Origin: Lineus longissimus
Lineage: Eukaryota > Nemertea > Pilidiophora > Heteronemertea > Lineidae
Direction of reading: 5' to 3'
Length of the DNA stretch: 64,000 bases
Assembly: GCF_910592395.1 (NCBI RefSeq)
Contig: NC_088313.1
Location: forward strand, 1,364,501 to 1,428,500
Both the position numbers and the translations under genes were made by a program. Positions 11,969 through 33,981 of the stretch are shown here, piece by piece. The notes under the pieces are model-generated. The model searched no databases. It saw nothing but the letters and a program-made list of their open reading frames with translations, and was not told where the DNA came from. The number at the start of each line of letters is the position of its first letter. The first letter of the stretch is position 1.

Positions 11969-13708
11969 TAGTCGCATGTGTGCGCACTTTACACTACATC
12001 ATTGATAACTTACGCCTCGTTATGTGGAAAGAAACGTCATTCTGCTTTTGGAGAAATGCATAAAAATAAACTGCAAGTATCGTGTGTGGTTCGCGCAGAG
12101 CACCATCGACTCTTATGTAGAATATCGAGGTACTTCAAGTCCTTAAAAAAGGAGCTGTCGTTTGAAATGGAAAACATATATATTTGTCTAGTAGAGAAAT
12201 ATTTGACCAAGTGGAACGTATTGTTACTGTTGTGTTTGATGGTGTACAGCCTGGTCTTCATTAGCAAACTTCTCTGAACATGTGCTTCCATCACCAAAGA
12301 CAGAGTTTGTCTCTGTTTAGGTTGGACTTCCACACTATGAAACAATGCATACATTGCCAAGCAAATGATTGGTCCACCTAATGAATCACGTGTTCAGCAG
12401 CTCTTCTATGATTGGCTGGTTTCGCCTAACTTCCGCAAATGTGTTTTCAAGAATATGTCCAAACATTTCGAAACAAGTGAGCTGCCGTTGCTGGTGTTTG
12501 GAAACACGTTCACTTTACTACAGCGGTGTGATTTTTTTTATGGCAGACACGACCGAACCCAAAGTTTGCTGAAATTTGCAAGCGGAAGTTTGCTAGTGTA
12601 GACCAGCCTTGACACAACCGCAGCGAACATGTATGCTAAATACACTATGTTTTAGATGGGAGACACAAACCCTATTGAAACTCGAATACCCTGGATGGGA
12701 GAGCATCTTGCTTTACATGTACACGTACATGTATCTTTGGATACATGTAGGATTAAACCATAATTACATGTAGTGCATGACATGCTCGCAAAACCATGTC
12801 TGAAACAGACGAAAACATATTTGGCCAGAGAAACAATCACAAATAATATAGATTTTGTCGTTGTAAAACCTTTCGTTGACACAGAACTATCGAATAAAAA
12901 TCTTTTGAAATTTGGCCGAGACCGTGATCATGATATGTAGGCAATTGGGTGATTGTCGTGAACATTACTTTAACAAGTGATGAAAAAGTATGGTGATAGG
13001 GTGAAAAGTTGTGTCAAATTTAATGACATTTCAAACTTAGCAGTAATTGTAACCTGCAGCGCAATAATTGATAAACGTCGAGGGTCCCTTAAAAAACTGT
13101 AATAGGACAGATTTTTTGTCTTTGAGCAAAAATGCCCATTTTATGAAGTGATAAACTTTGTCTGGGCTAAGTGTATGTGAGCGTAAACTGTAAAACATTT
13201 ATCTTGGGCATAGGTAAGAATTCTACAGTAGGCGGGTTACTGCACTGCACCATCGATCAGGTCAAACGCGATCAAAGCACTTACCCAGTGCCTTCTTGGA
13301 ACAAGCATTACAAAACTACTTTAACTTAAAAGATACACTGATCAGTGATGTAATCAGTTTTCAATTGAAAAGTTGCCGTTCAATTACCTAAAATCTGATT
13401 ACTGACGGCATTGTAACGCAAGGATTATTAGTTCCTCAATGATCCTTTTTCCTTTTAGCATTCGTGCAAAAAGGTTCATGTACCTTTCTTTGAGCAACTT
13501 TACATATGTAGTTGTAACAATTGTGTCCCCTGATCGATGCTGCAGTCAATGTTGTTTTATCGTAAAAGTGCGGAACCAAAACAATTCATCAGACAAGATG
13601 TAGAATACACCATGAACACATCGTGTGAGAGTCACTTATCAATCTTTGGTGGGTTGACTTTAATACTGTCCATTGCGACTAAATCTGAGACTCGTATTCT
13701 TGCATTGG

Positions 13709-24560
<10,852 letters not shown>

Positions 24561-24586
24561 CGTCATCAATAAAATTTGTCCAAAAA

Positions 24587-24588
24587 CT
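24587..24588 (-). other. Likely splice acceptor just upstream of HMX start
   Basis: On the minus strand TTTTTATTTCAG immediately precedes the 26-base leader of the start codon. It suggests that the first coding exon begins at 24586 and that a separate 5' exon (UTR, or coding if in frame) lies upstream. Confidence 0.4.
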
Positions 24589-24671
24589 GAAATAAAAATC
24601 GTCCACAATATTCCTCAATTTCGCCGTGTCCGTTTGGCGGATGAATTCGTCTCTCAAGAGCGTGTCATTTA

Positions 24672-24920
24672 CTAGTCTTCTATCCAGCAGTGTCTACTAG
24701 CTAATGATCCAATGATGAAGTCTTGTGCCACTTTTACAGTGTTTGCCTTTGAAGGGCAACGCTCCAGTGAGTTTTCAATGGGCTCAAGTCCACTTATTTC
24801 AATGCGGGGTCCGCTGTAAAGAGCTCTAAAGACCGGGTCCGCCTTGGCGCCAGAGAGAATTTGTGATAATAACCCGGCTAAGACAGTGTCATGCAAGTTA
24901 AAAGCTTCAAAAAGCGGCAA
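24672..24920 (-). CDS. Possible upstream open frame of HMX (82 codons)
   Basis: The frame starts MPLFEAFNLHDTV and ends at TAG just upstream of the HMX first exon on the same strand. Codon first positions look purine-rich, as in coding DNA, but no family is recognised. It may be a uORF in the 5' UTR or chance. It lies directly downstream of the CCAAT-box group and so would be in or near the first transcribed exon. Confidence 0.15.
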   Translation of the reverse strand: MPLFEAFNLHDTVLAGLLSQILSGAKADPVFRALYSGPRIEISGLEPIENSLERCPSKANTVKVAQDFIIGSLASRHCWIED

Positions 24921-24924
24921 ATCA

Positions 24925-25120
24925 ACGATTGGCTGTTGACAATTACTAATAGGATTACGGCTTAAGAAACCATAACAGTAGCCACGCCTCTCAGATCAGT
25001 CACAAAGACCGCCATAATGTAAGCCTGCGTTTCATTGGCCAACATAGAAAGAGGCAATTAGGTCCGCACTCAGTCATTCGCATAATAGACGTTTTCGTAA
25101 CGCCCGCTGTGATTGGTCGA
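24925..25120 (-). promoter_or_regulatory. Probable HMX promoter region (three CCAAT boxes)
   Basis: ATTGG occurs at 24928-24932, 25034-25038 and 25112-25116, which are CCAAT boxes in the orientation of HMX. CACGCCTC and CGCCCGC GC-type motifs lie between them. A start of transcription near 24.7-24.9 kb would fit. No TATA box is obvious. Confidence 0.35.
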
Positions 25121-28028
25121 GGATTGTCATTTTGCAATTATTGTCCGTGTAGATTTATACTTGCTGTGCATGTAGCGCTGAAAATCTACTCGAAGTCAAC
25201 GTAATTCTAGCTTGGCGATTATGAGATATTTAGCCCAAGGCTAGCCCGGTTTTCAGATCATCAGGCTCAGGTGGTGATTTCGAGTCGGTTTTGTCTTGGG
25301 TCTTTTATTTTATAGAGTTAATTTCTATAACGCACGCGGTCAGGAAAAATCATAGTCATAATTTTGTATCGGGGTCCTGTTTCATGGCACTTAGTCTAAC
25401 TTACATCATAATGGTTGACAATTATTTTGGGATTATGTGGACAATTGGGGATGGATTTGTGAAAATGATACATAGATACGGAGAGCTTTATATTTACCAA
25501 TGTCACATTTGATATTGATTTCGATAGATGTACATGTTTATGTACATGCAATGTATACGTACGGCGGAATCAACAAATCTACTTGTCTTTGTCACTCTGT
25601 TTATGATAATGAAATAAGCATCACGAGACCAACGATATAGATTCATATACCCTTGTACTTGCTTGAAATTGTGTACGAAATTTTCAAAATTAGATGTCTA
25701 TTCAACATCCGAATTTTAACATAAGTATATTATTTGTTTTTAGTGTAACGGCGTGCAGCCACATGCATTGATACATGTGTATACACGAGTGGGAAAAGTG
25801 AGGAGGCCGAGCCCAGTCATGCCAGTTGGCGCCAATGGATATCACAGATGATGACGGTGCGGTGTTATTAATCACAAGTTTGTTAATGCTATCAGTACTA
25901 TTTACAGTCGATTAATAAAGAAATCAGAGTATTCAGTGTGGCCTTTCCTCTGGGTAAACACATTGAGTAGCCCCCTCGTTTCAGGTAATTGACTAAGGAC
26001 CCCTAGCATGCGTGGTGATGGCATCAAAACGGAGTTGTGAAATGGTGGATGACCCACGTATGGCCTGAGAATTTCATGTTTGTTAAAGGAAATGGCTGAT
26101 TAAACATTGTCTATCTCTGTTAAATAAGCCAATTAGCCTTTATTGTTTTTGTTCACGGTTACTAGAACCCATATACAGCCCACATCTTAATATTTTTGTC
26201 AAATCGTTTTAATAGATATGCCTCGTTAAATATGTGGTTGAGTGTAATAACTTGCTCGGGCCTGATGCGGGCTGTGGGACCTCTGCTGTCTCGGTTGTGA
26301 AAGTTGCCAATTAACTTCCATTTACACTAATTAACTGTCTTGCTTTGTAATTTACACTGGATGACTGTACATATTAGTATGTCTGCCAGTGAAACTAGGT
26401 TTTGAATAATATCGGAAAACATTCAATTTGTGGTTGAGCAACAATTCGTTCTGTAAAATTATTTTGTTTCTGTACAATAATAAATCATCATTCACTAACA
26501 TAGATACTAACGAATCACCTTATAGTCTACAAATTTCCGCGGCTATTTATTTTTTTCGATCGAAAAGCTTGAACAAATTATTTTCCTGATTTGTTCTGGG
26601 AGAATACGGTTTTTTCCGTTTATTTAATCAGAAAAAAATAATCGTAATTTCTGTTTGTGCTCATCGATGACATTGTAGAAAAACGCGCATATAATAATTT
26701 GCGCCCGCGAATATTTAGCGGGTTAAAGTACCCCAGAGCTAAAAAGCTTGTTTTTGGTATACTGTGACATCTGTTCGAAAGCGCTTTTGGACCGACCTCA
26801 TATGGGCAATGTAAAAGTGCCTTGGACTAAATCACCAATTCTTCCAATATGAATGATTTCGTTATGTTTCCAATGAGATATATTTGAAGCGGACTGTATC
26901 TATTGATCCACCCTTAAATATGATAAACCATCATCTGACACTCAATACCCAGTCTAAAATATGTAACACTTGTTTATTGTATACATTAAACACATTGAAA
27001 GATAACACAACGACTACTGGACATCCCTTGCGGGGAACACCAGTCATTAAGTTACTATTACATTTTAATTTCACCTGTTGTCAAACAGTTGTTCTTACTT
27101 TGAAGCAGCTGGTAATGCCGTTTATAAGAATGTTCCAGAATTGTTCAAATAACAAATATTATGTGATTTCGTACACGCCCAAACTCCGGTACCCTGTTAA
27201 GATACTTTTCCTGGTGTTACATTATAGAGGCGTAGGTGATTAACCTTTTGAGTGCGTATGCCGGAGACAGGAAGAGTGGGAAACTCTGTCTGTGTCAAAA
27301 AAGTTCATTTTTATACAATACGTGTGAGATTTTATAAGCCTATCAATGTGTCGTCGACCTATTAATTTCTCCTTCAGATGATGATGTACGCACTTGCTGA
27401 AGCTACTGGCATTACTACTGCTACTGCTGCAGGGCAAACGAACTGTACTTTTGTTAAACATGACCGTAGAGTAAGTTTTATTAAAGGATAAATTTAGAAT
27501 TTAATCCATTCTCGAATCATATATCATCTGGCAATAATTGAAAAATTTTGAAAATAGTTAAGTAGATAATCGTTGCCATAAACTTATTATAATACCAGAT
27601 TACTAATTTGGCCATAATGACTTCAAGGTGAGTATAGCGTTACTTCTCAGATGATCAGATGACCTTGAAAGCGTGATAGAGTTTGTGAGTGAATAAGTCG
27701 GTCATTGATTTAGTATCATTGCGACAGATGTGGAATTCGTTTACATTTTATAAAAACACATATGAATTTTAATAATTTGGGTTCATTGCCGGTGGGAAGA
27801 CAAAAACAAGGTAACAAAAAAATTGGGGTACGAGATGGACTATGTGTATTAAGCGCCCTATGCAGTTCAATGATCTGACTGTGTTGGGTGTACAACCATC
27901 GAGATTTGAATTCAAATCGCTCAATCCTTAAATTGAATTGGAGAAAGACTTCATTGGAAACAAGATCAATCGTCATCCTAGCTATTGCAAACATTTGCAG
28001 TATGCCGCACGTTGCTCAAGGGACTCAG

Positions 28029-28044
28029 TGAGATAGCTATCTCA
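28029..28044. repeat. 16-base perfect palindrome
   Basis: TGAGATAGCTATCTCA reads the same on both strands. It borders a GC-richer segment of unknown origin. Confidence 0.6.
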
Positions 28045-29499
28045 TCAGATTCCCTGCCCGATTCTGCATCAACTGCGGAGACCACCGCGTAAGGGAGAGG
28101 TCCTAACTGGTCAGCCGTCTGGACACCGGCGCGGCGGAGCAACTAAATTGTCACAACGATCACCGAGCCCAGTTCTGATGGCCAAAGTCGGGGTGAGGTC
28201 GGCGCCATCCAGGGGAGCACTGCCCCGAGAAAGGCGCATTCGCAAATCTGAGATCATATTGGCCGAAATTTAATCCATCGCTTTAGCTAGTAACCTTTTG
28301 TCAATGTTACACCACTTGGCTGGAAAGTCTAAACGTTTGTCTAATACCGCTACGGACAATCCTGTTGAACTACAATAATTTTCCTAATTGTTGCCCTTTC
28401 TTTGGTTTTCCTATTTGTAGCTGGTCAACGGGGCGGCGATAAGGTAATTTTAGGTAATCCGCCTGTGGTCGCAAGACCGCCGAGTAAGACCCCGATCTGG
28501 CGGACGACGATCGCCAAGGTTGTGTTGGCGATGGCGGAGCGGTGTGTTTTGTTATTGTTTGCGAACTCGAACCAAAGTTTGCTGACGAATCACATGGATC
28601 ACATGATCTAGAGCCGCTTTCCTTGATGCTGCAACTTTGATGCATAGTAGAGTTGCTATTGCTTAAAAATCATCCATCTAAACTAGATTATTATGATGAT
28701 TAACTTAATCAGTATTCCACGGGTAACAACATGTAGGCATATTCAAGTGATTTTGTTAAGTCTTTGCCTCAACGAAAGAAGTGTTTGTGAGGCCGCTGCA
28801 TTCAGAGGATGGTGTACTCAGATCAACAATATCTCTCTGCAAACTGGTTGAATGATGATGTTGATAGGCTATGCATAGTGTATCTACGTCAGCCACTGAC
28901 AGGACTGTCAAGGTGGAAGAGGTCATCCTAATCTAAGACGATTTTGAAGACACCCCGTAGACGTATGTGGTATAGTGCATGCTCTTTTGAAAACACCCTG
29001 TACTCGTATGTGATACAGCTTATCCTAATCCAGGTCAGTTTATTTTGAATACACCCTGTACACGTATGGAGATGGAGGATTGAAAAGGCTGTGAAAACAG
29101 GGCAGAAGGGGTATATATCAAGATGATGACATCCGGAGCCACTTTTCACCGCATTAATCATCAAGAACATTACCCTGAAATGCAACTCCTTTCATTACTC
29201 TTGTTTGTCAATTCATTGCAGCGAAACAAGAGCCGCCAGCTTTATTGCGATGAAATTGAATAAGTTTAGCTGCCTTTGAAATATAAGACCTCTCTTCATT
29301 GTCGCTTAGGATTTCATTAAACGCAACTTGAAACAAAACTATTACTGCGAACCGTCAATTACACAGAAATAAAAGGATATTTAGATTTTAACTCTTTAAT
29401 TTCGCGGCAACACTTTGACTGAAATCGAAATTTATTTTTATTAGGCGGCTAAGTCGCGTAAACACAGAGTAGTTCGCAGTGGAAACCGTTAATTGCCAT

Positions 29500-29518
29500 T
29501 AATGATCTTCGATCATTA
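29500..29518. repeat. Short hairpin with homeodomain cores
   Basis: TAATGATC (29500-29507) and GATCATTA (29511-29518) pair around TTC, placing two TAAT cores head to head. Confidence 0.5.
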
Positions 29519-29813
29519 GTTCTAAGTAAGTAGAGAGACCCACGACTATGTCTTAACGGACTTAGTTGTATACGAAATGGAAAGGCACTGGATCTGGAGT
29601 ACAAAAATATTCCCGGTATAGAATTTGCTAATTTCTCTGACTCTTTGGCGTATTTACGACATCGCAATCCATAACCATCCCTATGAATAACTCTTGTGTA
29701 CAGACTGGTATCGATTATATCTCCAGTTCTAAATCGATACGAGCATCACAAACAGAAGCCGCATCGATTCAGCCGCAATCTACTGGCAAATATCATCCGA
29801 TTTCCACCTAATA

Positions 29814-29998
29814 AATTAGCGAAATTAATAGAAAAAGGTTTAATTAGAACGCTCTTGATTATTGCATAATTGGATGTTAAAGTCACGGTGTTTTGCCTTC
29901 GATTCGCCGTAGTCGATCAAGACTAATTATTTTCCTTTTGTTAATCTATCGGTTAATTAACGGTTCTCGGTTAATGAATACTGACACTAATTATAAGC
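29814..29998. promoter_or_regulatory. Homeodomain-site-rich patch upstream of HMX
   Basis: Within about 185 bases there are AATAAATTAGC, AAATTAATAG, TTTAATTAG, GACTAATTATT, the palindrome GTTAATTAAC (29952-29961, HNF1/homeodomain type), GTTAATGAAT and CTAATTATAAG. It lies about 5 kb upstream of HMX. A distant enhancer is a reasonable guess, and AT-richness alone is the alternative. Confidence 0.3.
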
Positions 29999-32900
29999 AG
30001 TTAGAAAAATCAATTCGGGGAGTCTGGTGAGAAGGTAACCTAATACAGCGCTCTGTTTCTTAATTAGGGACGGGATGCCTGCGCTGTAAGCCAACAATTG
30101 AATCCTGCGGGTACGAGACATTCGAGATGCCGAACAAAACTTGAAAATCCAAAACGCAGCATGCGAGTTTTCTCCATTCGCGGCTAATTTTTGAAATCGG
30201 GGCGTTTTTCAGTTTGAAAGCTGTGAAACGGATTTTACTTGGGTAGTTTTTCAATTTCTCCTAACGTAGCGAGGTCGGGGTCCCGAAATGCCGCGGGGAG
30301 ACAAGTGGAGAACGGCGGCCGAAATCGCTGAAGACCTCCGTCACTCGATACCCCGAGCGCAAACACGTGAATTTGCCCCGGGTTCCTACTTTCGCTATTC
30401 TATAGCACGTTTCCCTTCTTAAGAACACGCTTACCGTTTAAGGCTTTTGAAATAAGAATAAGCGGAGTTTGATTTCGATTTTTAGACAATTGTTTCTTTG
30501 TCATATTGTTTTTCTTTTTATTACTTCGATTAAAGAGATGGAGGTCAAGGCTTGTCGAAGAAATCACCGCTTTCGTTTAAAGAAAGAGCGCGATTATGGA
30601 AAGTTTGCAAGCTGTTTTATAACGCTCTGAGAAAAATGTCATCATATAAATTTGATGTCTTTATTTTCTTAAGCGTATAATGAGTTACCTAAGGGTTCCA
30701 TCGCACCCATATGTGACCCCCTTCGTTACTGAGGGCGCGTCATTGATTTTAAATACAAGGTATTCAAGAAAAGGGGATAATGCTGTTAAGATTTTGTTAA
30801 GATTATTACTGACCAGCAAGTTCCTTTTTGATGATAGTTTGTACTCTTCTAAAATTGATCTTGATATGAAATGAGTATCATGTTTGCTGCCAATAAGATC
30901 ATGCATAGGATGTGCCGGAAAATCACCTATACCCTCAATCTCCCCCGGCCCCCCCTCCTCCAGCTTCCCAATCCATGCATCCACCCACTCACAAACACCA
31001 CCACTCTCAATGAAACGTATGCATTAAAAGACATATATCAACCATTGCAATGAAAATACTTACCGTAATGGGTTTAGAGTACGCTGTACGCAGATCATTC
31101 AACGTCAAATGTTACATTCTAACCGGGCGTTCTAAAAAAAGAACATCAAATATGACATGTACATCATCTTCGATTTTAACGCTTGCTCAACAATTGAATA
31201 CATTCGAAGGGCTTATAATCCCCAGTCAAAGTAGTGAGAAGCAGTTTCGTAAAGCTCAAAGCAGTCGACACCACTCAAATCATAAAATCGTACGAATCCA
31301 CTTTAAATGAATTGCAACTTGAAATATCATTCACCTTTTTGCAAAACACTCAAAGTGATTAGTTTTTACGATATGGACCAGTTTATCCTCGATGTATCGA
31401 CGATAAAATGGTTTCAATTGGCGATATGAAGGATTTAAACTTCGTTTTTTACAGGGTTTTCATTTCTTGGTTGTTGGTAAAAAAATTACAATTGGTTGTG
31501 TGAGGGATTTATGCGGCGTTTTAGCTGATGTTCACATCTTTGGATGTTAAAAAAGTCTTGTTTACGGGGTAGGAAGTCTTCAATGGGCGCTTTGTGCCTT
31601 GAAAGAGGATAGTAAAGTTGCCCGAAAGACTCCAAAAGAACCTGTTGACAGGGATCAGAGGCCGCGCCGACAAACACATCAGCCTAATCTCAGTTTTCAC
31701 GAAAACATATACGCAGCTTACGAAGAGTTTTAAAAAGATAACTGCATTTCCGAATGAAGAAATGACAATCGGCGGCTCAGAGAGAGAACTGGATTGTCCG
31801 TGGCTTTGTCCGAAGGTAATTTCATAACACAGCGCAAAAAGCATCCACCTTCAAAAGAAATACTAATCTTACTTGTTAGAAGCTTGACTTTCTTCTATTG
31901 TGTGGAGGCCACGCCGTAACATCATTGCGACGAAGGAAAGCTTTCACAGTCAAATGCACCGCGGGGATCAGTGCAATATACATATAGGGATGACTTTGTA
32001 GTCTTTATTCTACAGAAAGCATCACTTTGTGGAAACTGGGAGTCGCAGACCTGGACTAAGGTATTCAAGACGGCGAGCGGCCAAGACAACGTGGCTTTGA
32101 AATCGTTCGCCTTTCTCCCAGATTGGCCGATTAAAAGCCCCGAACGATGGCTGCGCCTTTTAATATGATTGGCAACGCTTACGGGAGGCGAAAAGTAGTT
32201 AGGCTAGAGCTGGCGACTGTTGGGTCGCTTTGATCACCCGATTCTGGGCTGATATTTAATTTATATGATAGCATCGAGGTAATAGAGCGCGTATAGAGCA
32301 AAAGAAGGAGGCAAGGTGTCGGCGTCGCGAACAGAATCTTGATTAGCCGGCCCCAGCTTCTCCCGAACCACAATCAGATAATGTCTTAGCCTCGGATTAA
32401 CGTGGAATCATACTAAATGCATTATCATTATGTTTGGTCAAGCTAGCGACAAAGTATTAAAGGATGAGGTGGTTTTTCCGCATCATTATCTCAGGGGTCG
32501 ACGCGATAGAGACATGTTTTGATGGAGAAGATGCTAAGTAATTAATTTTCACATGGTAGCCTATGACATTAGAAAAAATGGCAAAGTTACCTCATGAAAA
32601 CTAAACACAAAGCCGAGAACGATGTAATCTTTTAAGTGAATTGTCATGATATTTTTACATGAATAGGACTTTGCTTACTGAAGCTGAATTCCAATTGATG
32701 TACCAAGTGTATTTTTGCTTTGTAATCGTGACTTTATATCATTTGGTATTGTTGTGCAGGATGGTATCATAGTTCTTGCTGGTAAATGGGTCGGTATTAG
32801 AGACAAATGCGAGTTACATGACGATATCACCAATGGACGTAATTCTATAGCATGTTGTCTTTGATTCATATTTATTTATGCAGGCGATGAAAGTCTTGAA

Positions 32901-33003
32901 GATATGTAGTAGTTATGTGATAGGAGTTTGGAGAAATGAGTTTCTCAAAAGAAAAATCTGGATGGCTCTTTTATTATGACTCTATAACGAACAAACTTAC
33001 TTT

Positions 33004-33231
33004 TTACTCCATCACCCAAACGACCTGTATTCCCAATAAACAATCTTTACTCTTTGCTCCGTCAACCAAAATATCTAAATCTTTGTCATCTAAGAGACAG
33101 GCCAGATCATGTCGCTTTCTCGGTCTGAGGATATTATTAACTTCATCTTCTTTAGAAATCTTAAAAAATAACATCCCACAAGCATATTTGGGCAAGATGG
33201 CCAAGTAGCCTAATCTGAATGTCAACAACAT
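33004..33231 (-). CDS. Unrecognised coding-like open frame
   Basis: The central part, from ISKEDEVNNILRPRKRHD to DCLLGIQ, is rich in Lys, Asp, Glu and Leu with many G-first codons. It is bounded by an acceptor-like TTATTTTTTAAG and a weak CAG|GTCGTT donor. That could be an exon or a piece of a decayed mobile-element protein. Nothing adjacent supports a gene, and I recognise no domain. Confidence 0.15.
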   Translation of the reverse strand: MLLTFRLGYLAILPKYACGMLFFKISKEDEVNNILRPRKRHDLACLLDDKDLDILVDGAKSKDCLLGIQVVWVME

Positions 33232-33964
33232 GTTTTTAATTCCCTCTAGATTAATTGGCTGTTATTTCGGACCCTGGACATGTAGGCGTTGGAGGTGTTA
33301 CAGTAGCACTACGCCTTCCGCCACTCCAACCTAAACCGCCACCAAATTACATCAACTTCTTGGCGTTCTCTTGTGCCTATTGTCTCCTGGAAGACGAATA
33401 TGTATTCCGCGACCATATTCCAATTGCGGAAAGAAGTTTGACATTTTTTTTCTGCAAAAAACGAGCATTCATATCAGCATGCCAATTGAATAATACCATG
33501 AATGCAAAGAATGGGAAAAATGGTCAAATAGGTTCGTCCATTACTTGGGCCTTTTGATCTCTGCTTGAAGAAAAGTATGTTTTGTGCTATAAAAGGCAGC
33601 GAGAGAGTGTTATCTTTTTCTAAAATGATACTACCTAGAATAAGGGATTACTGTTGAGTAGTTTTATTATTCACGTTTCCTATTGTGTAGGAAGCGCTGA
33701 AACTGGACTTAATGTGGCTGAAAGTCCCGGCGAAAGTTATAAATATTGTTTCTTGAGATATTTGGATTCGCTTACATGAAAGGTTTTCGGCGTCTTCTAT
33801 AATTGAGGTGACGGTCCGATGACATAGAGAGTCTATGGCAGTCCGTTGTCATGGATTTCGAGGAGTGAAGTATGACAAGCGCCAAACGACATATAGCTTC
33901 TCGTTTTGATAAAAAGGTTTGCCTTGGGAAACCAGGGTCGGTTCCCGGTGTAGGATGCGTCCCA

Positions 33965-33981
33965 CCCCCCCCCCCCCCCCC
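33965..33981. repeat. Poly(C) tract, 17 bases
   Basis: An uninterrupted run of C. Similar shorter runs lie at 51547-51558 (12) and 54085-54094 (10). Such tracts can adopt unusual structures and are prone to length error in assembly. Confidence 0.9.

Larger units (their letters stand above)
7111..13700. other. Intergenic DNA between the two recognised genes
   Basis: No convincing gene is seen over about 6.6 kb. The region holds a degenerate 35-bp tandem repeat (8658-8830), a tRNA-like stretch (about 9035-9105), ACATGTAC-type runs (9842-9865, 12715-12750), a 35-bp palindrome (10896-10930) and a possible CTCF-like site (11955-11968). The last part should include the 3' UTR of HMX, which is on the minus strand. 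I could not place its poly(A) signal; an ATTAAA-type candidate is near 13660. Confidence 0.5.
25130..29790. other. Upstream flank of HMX, no gene recognised
   Basis: Open frames here are short and unlike known proteins. ACATGTAC-type runs occur at 25527-25550. A 16-base perfect palindrome (TGAGATAGCTATCTCA) lies at 28029-28044 at the edge of a GC-richer patch (28020-28240), and an 8-base-arm hairpin lies at 29500-29518. Patches such as 26305-26340 contain AATTAAC and CTAATTAAC homeodomain-type cores. Confidence 0.45.

Noticed and set aside
27240-27300. piggyBac-like end (TTAACCTTTTGAGTGCG)
   Set aside because: No matching inverted end or paired TTAA could be found nearby.
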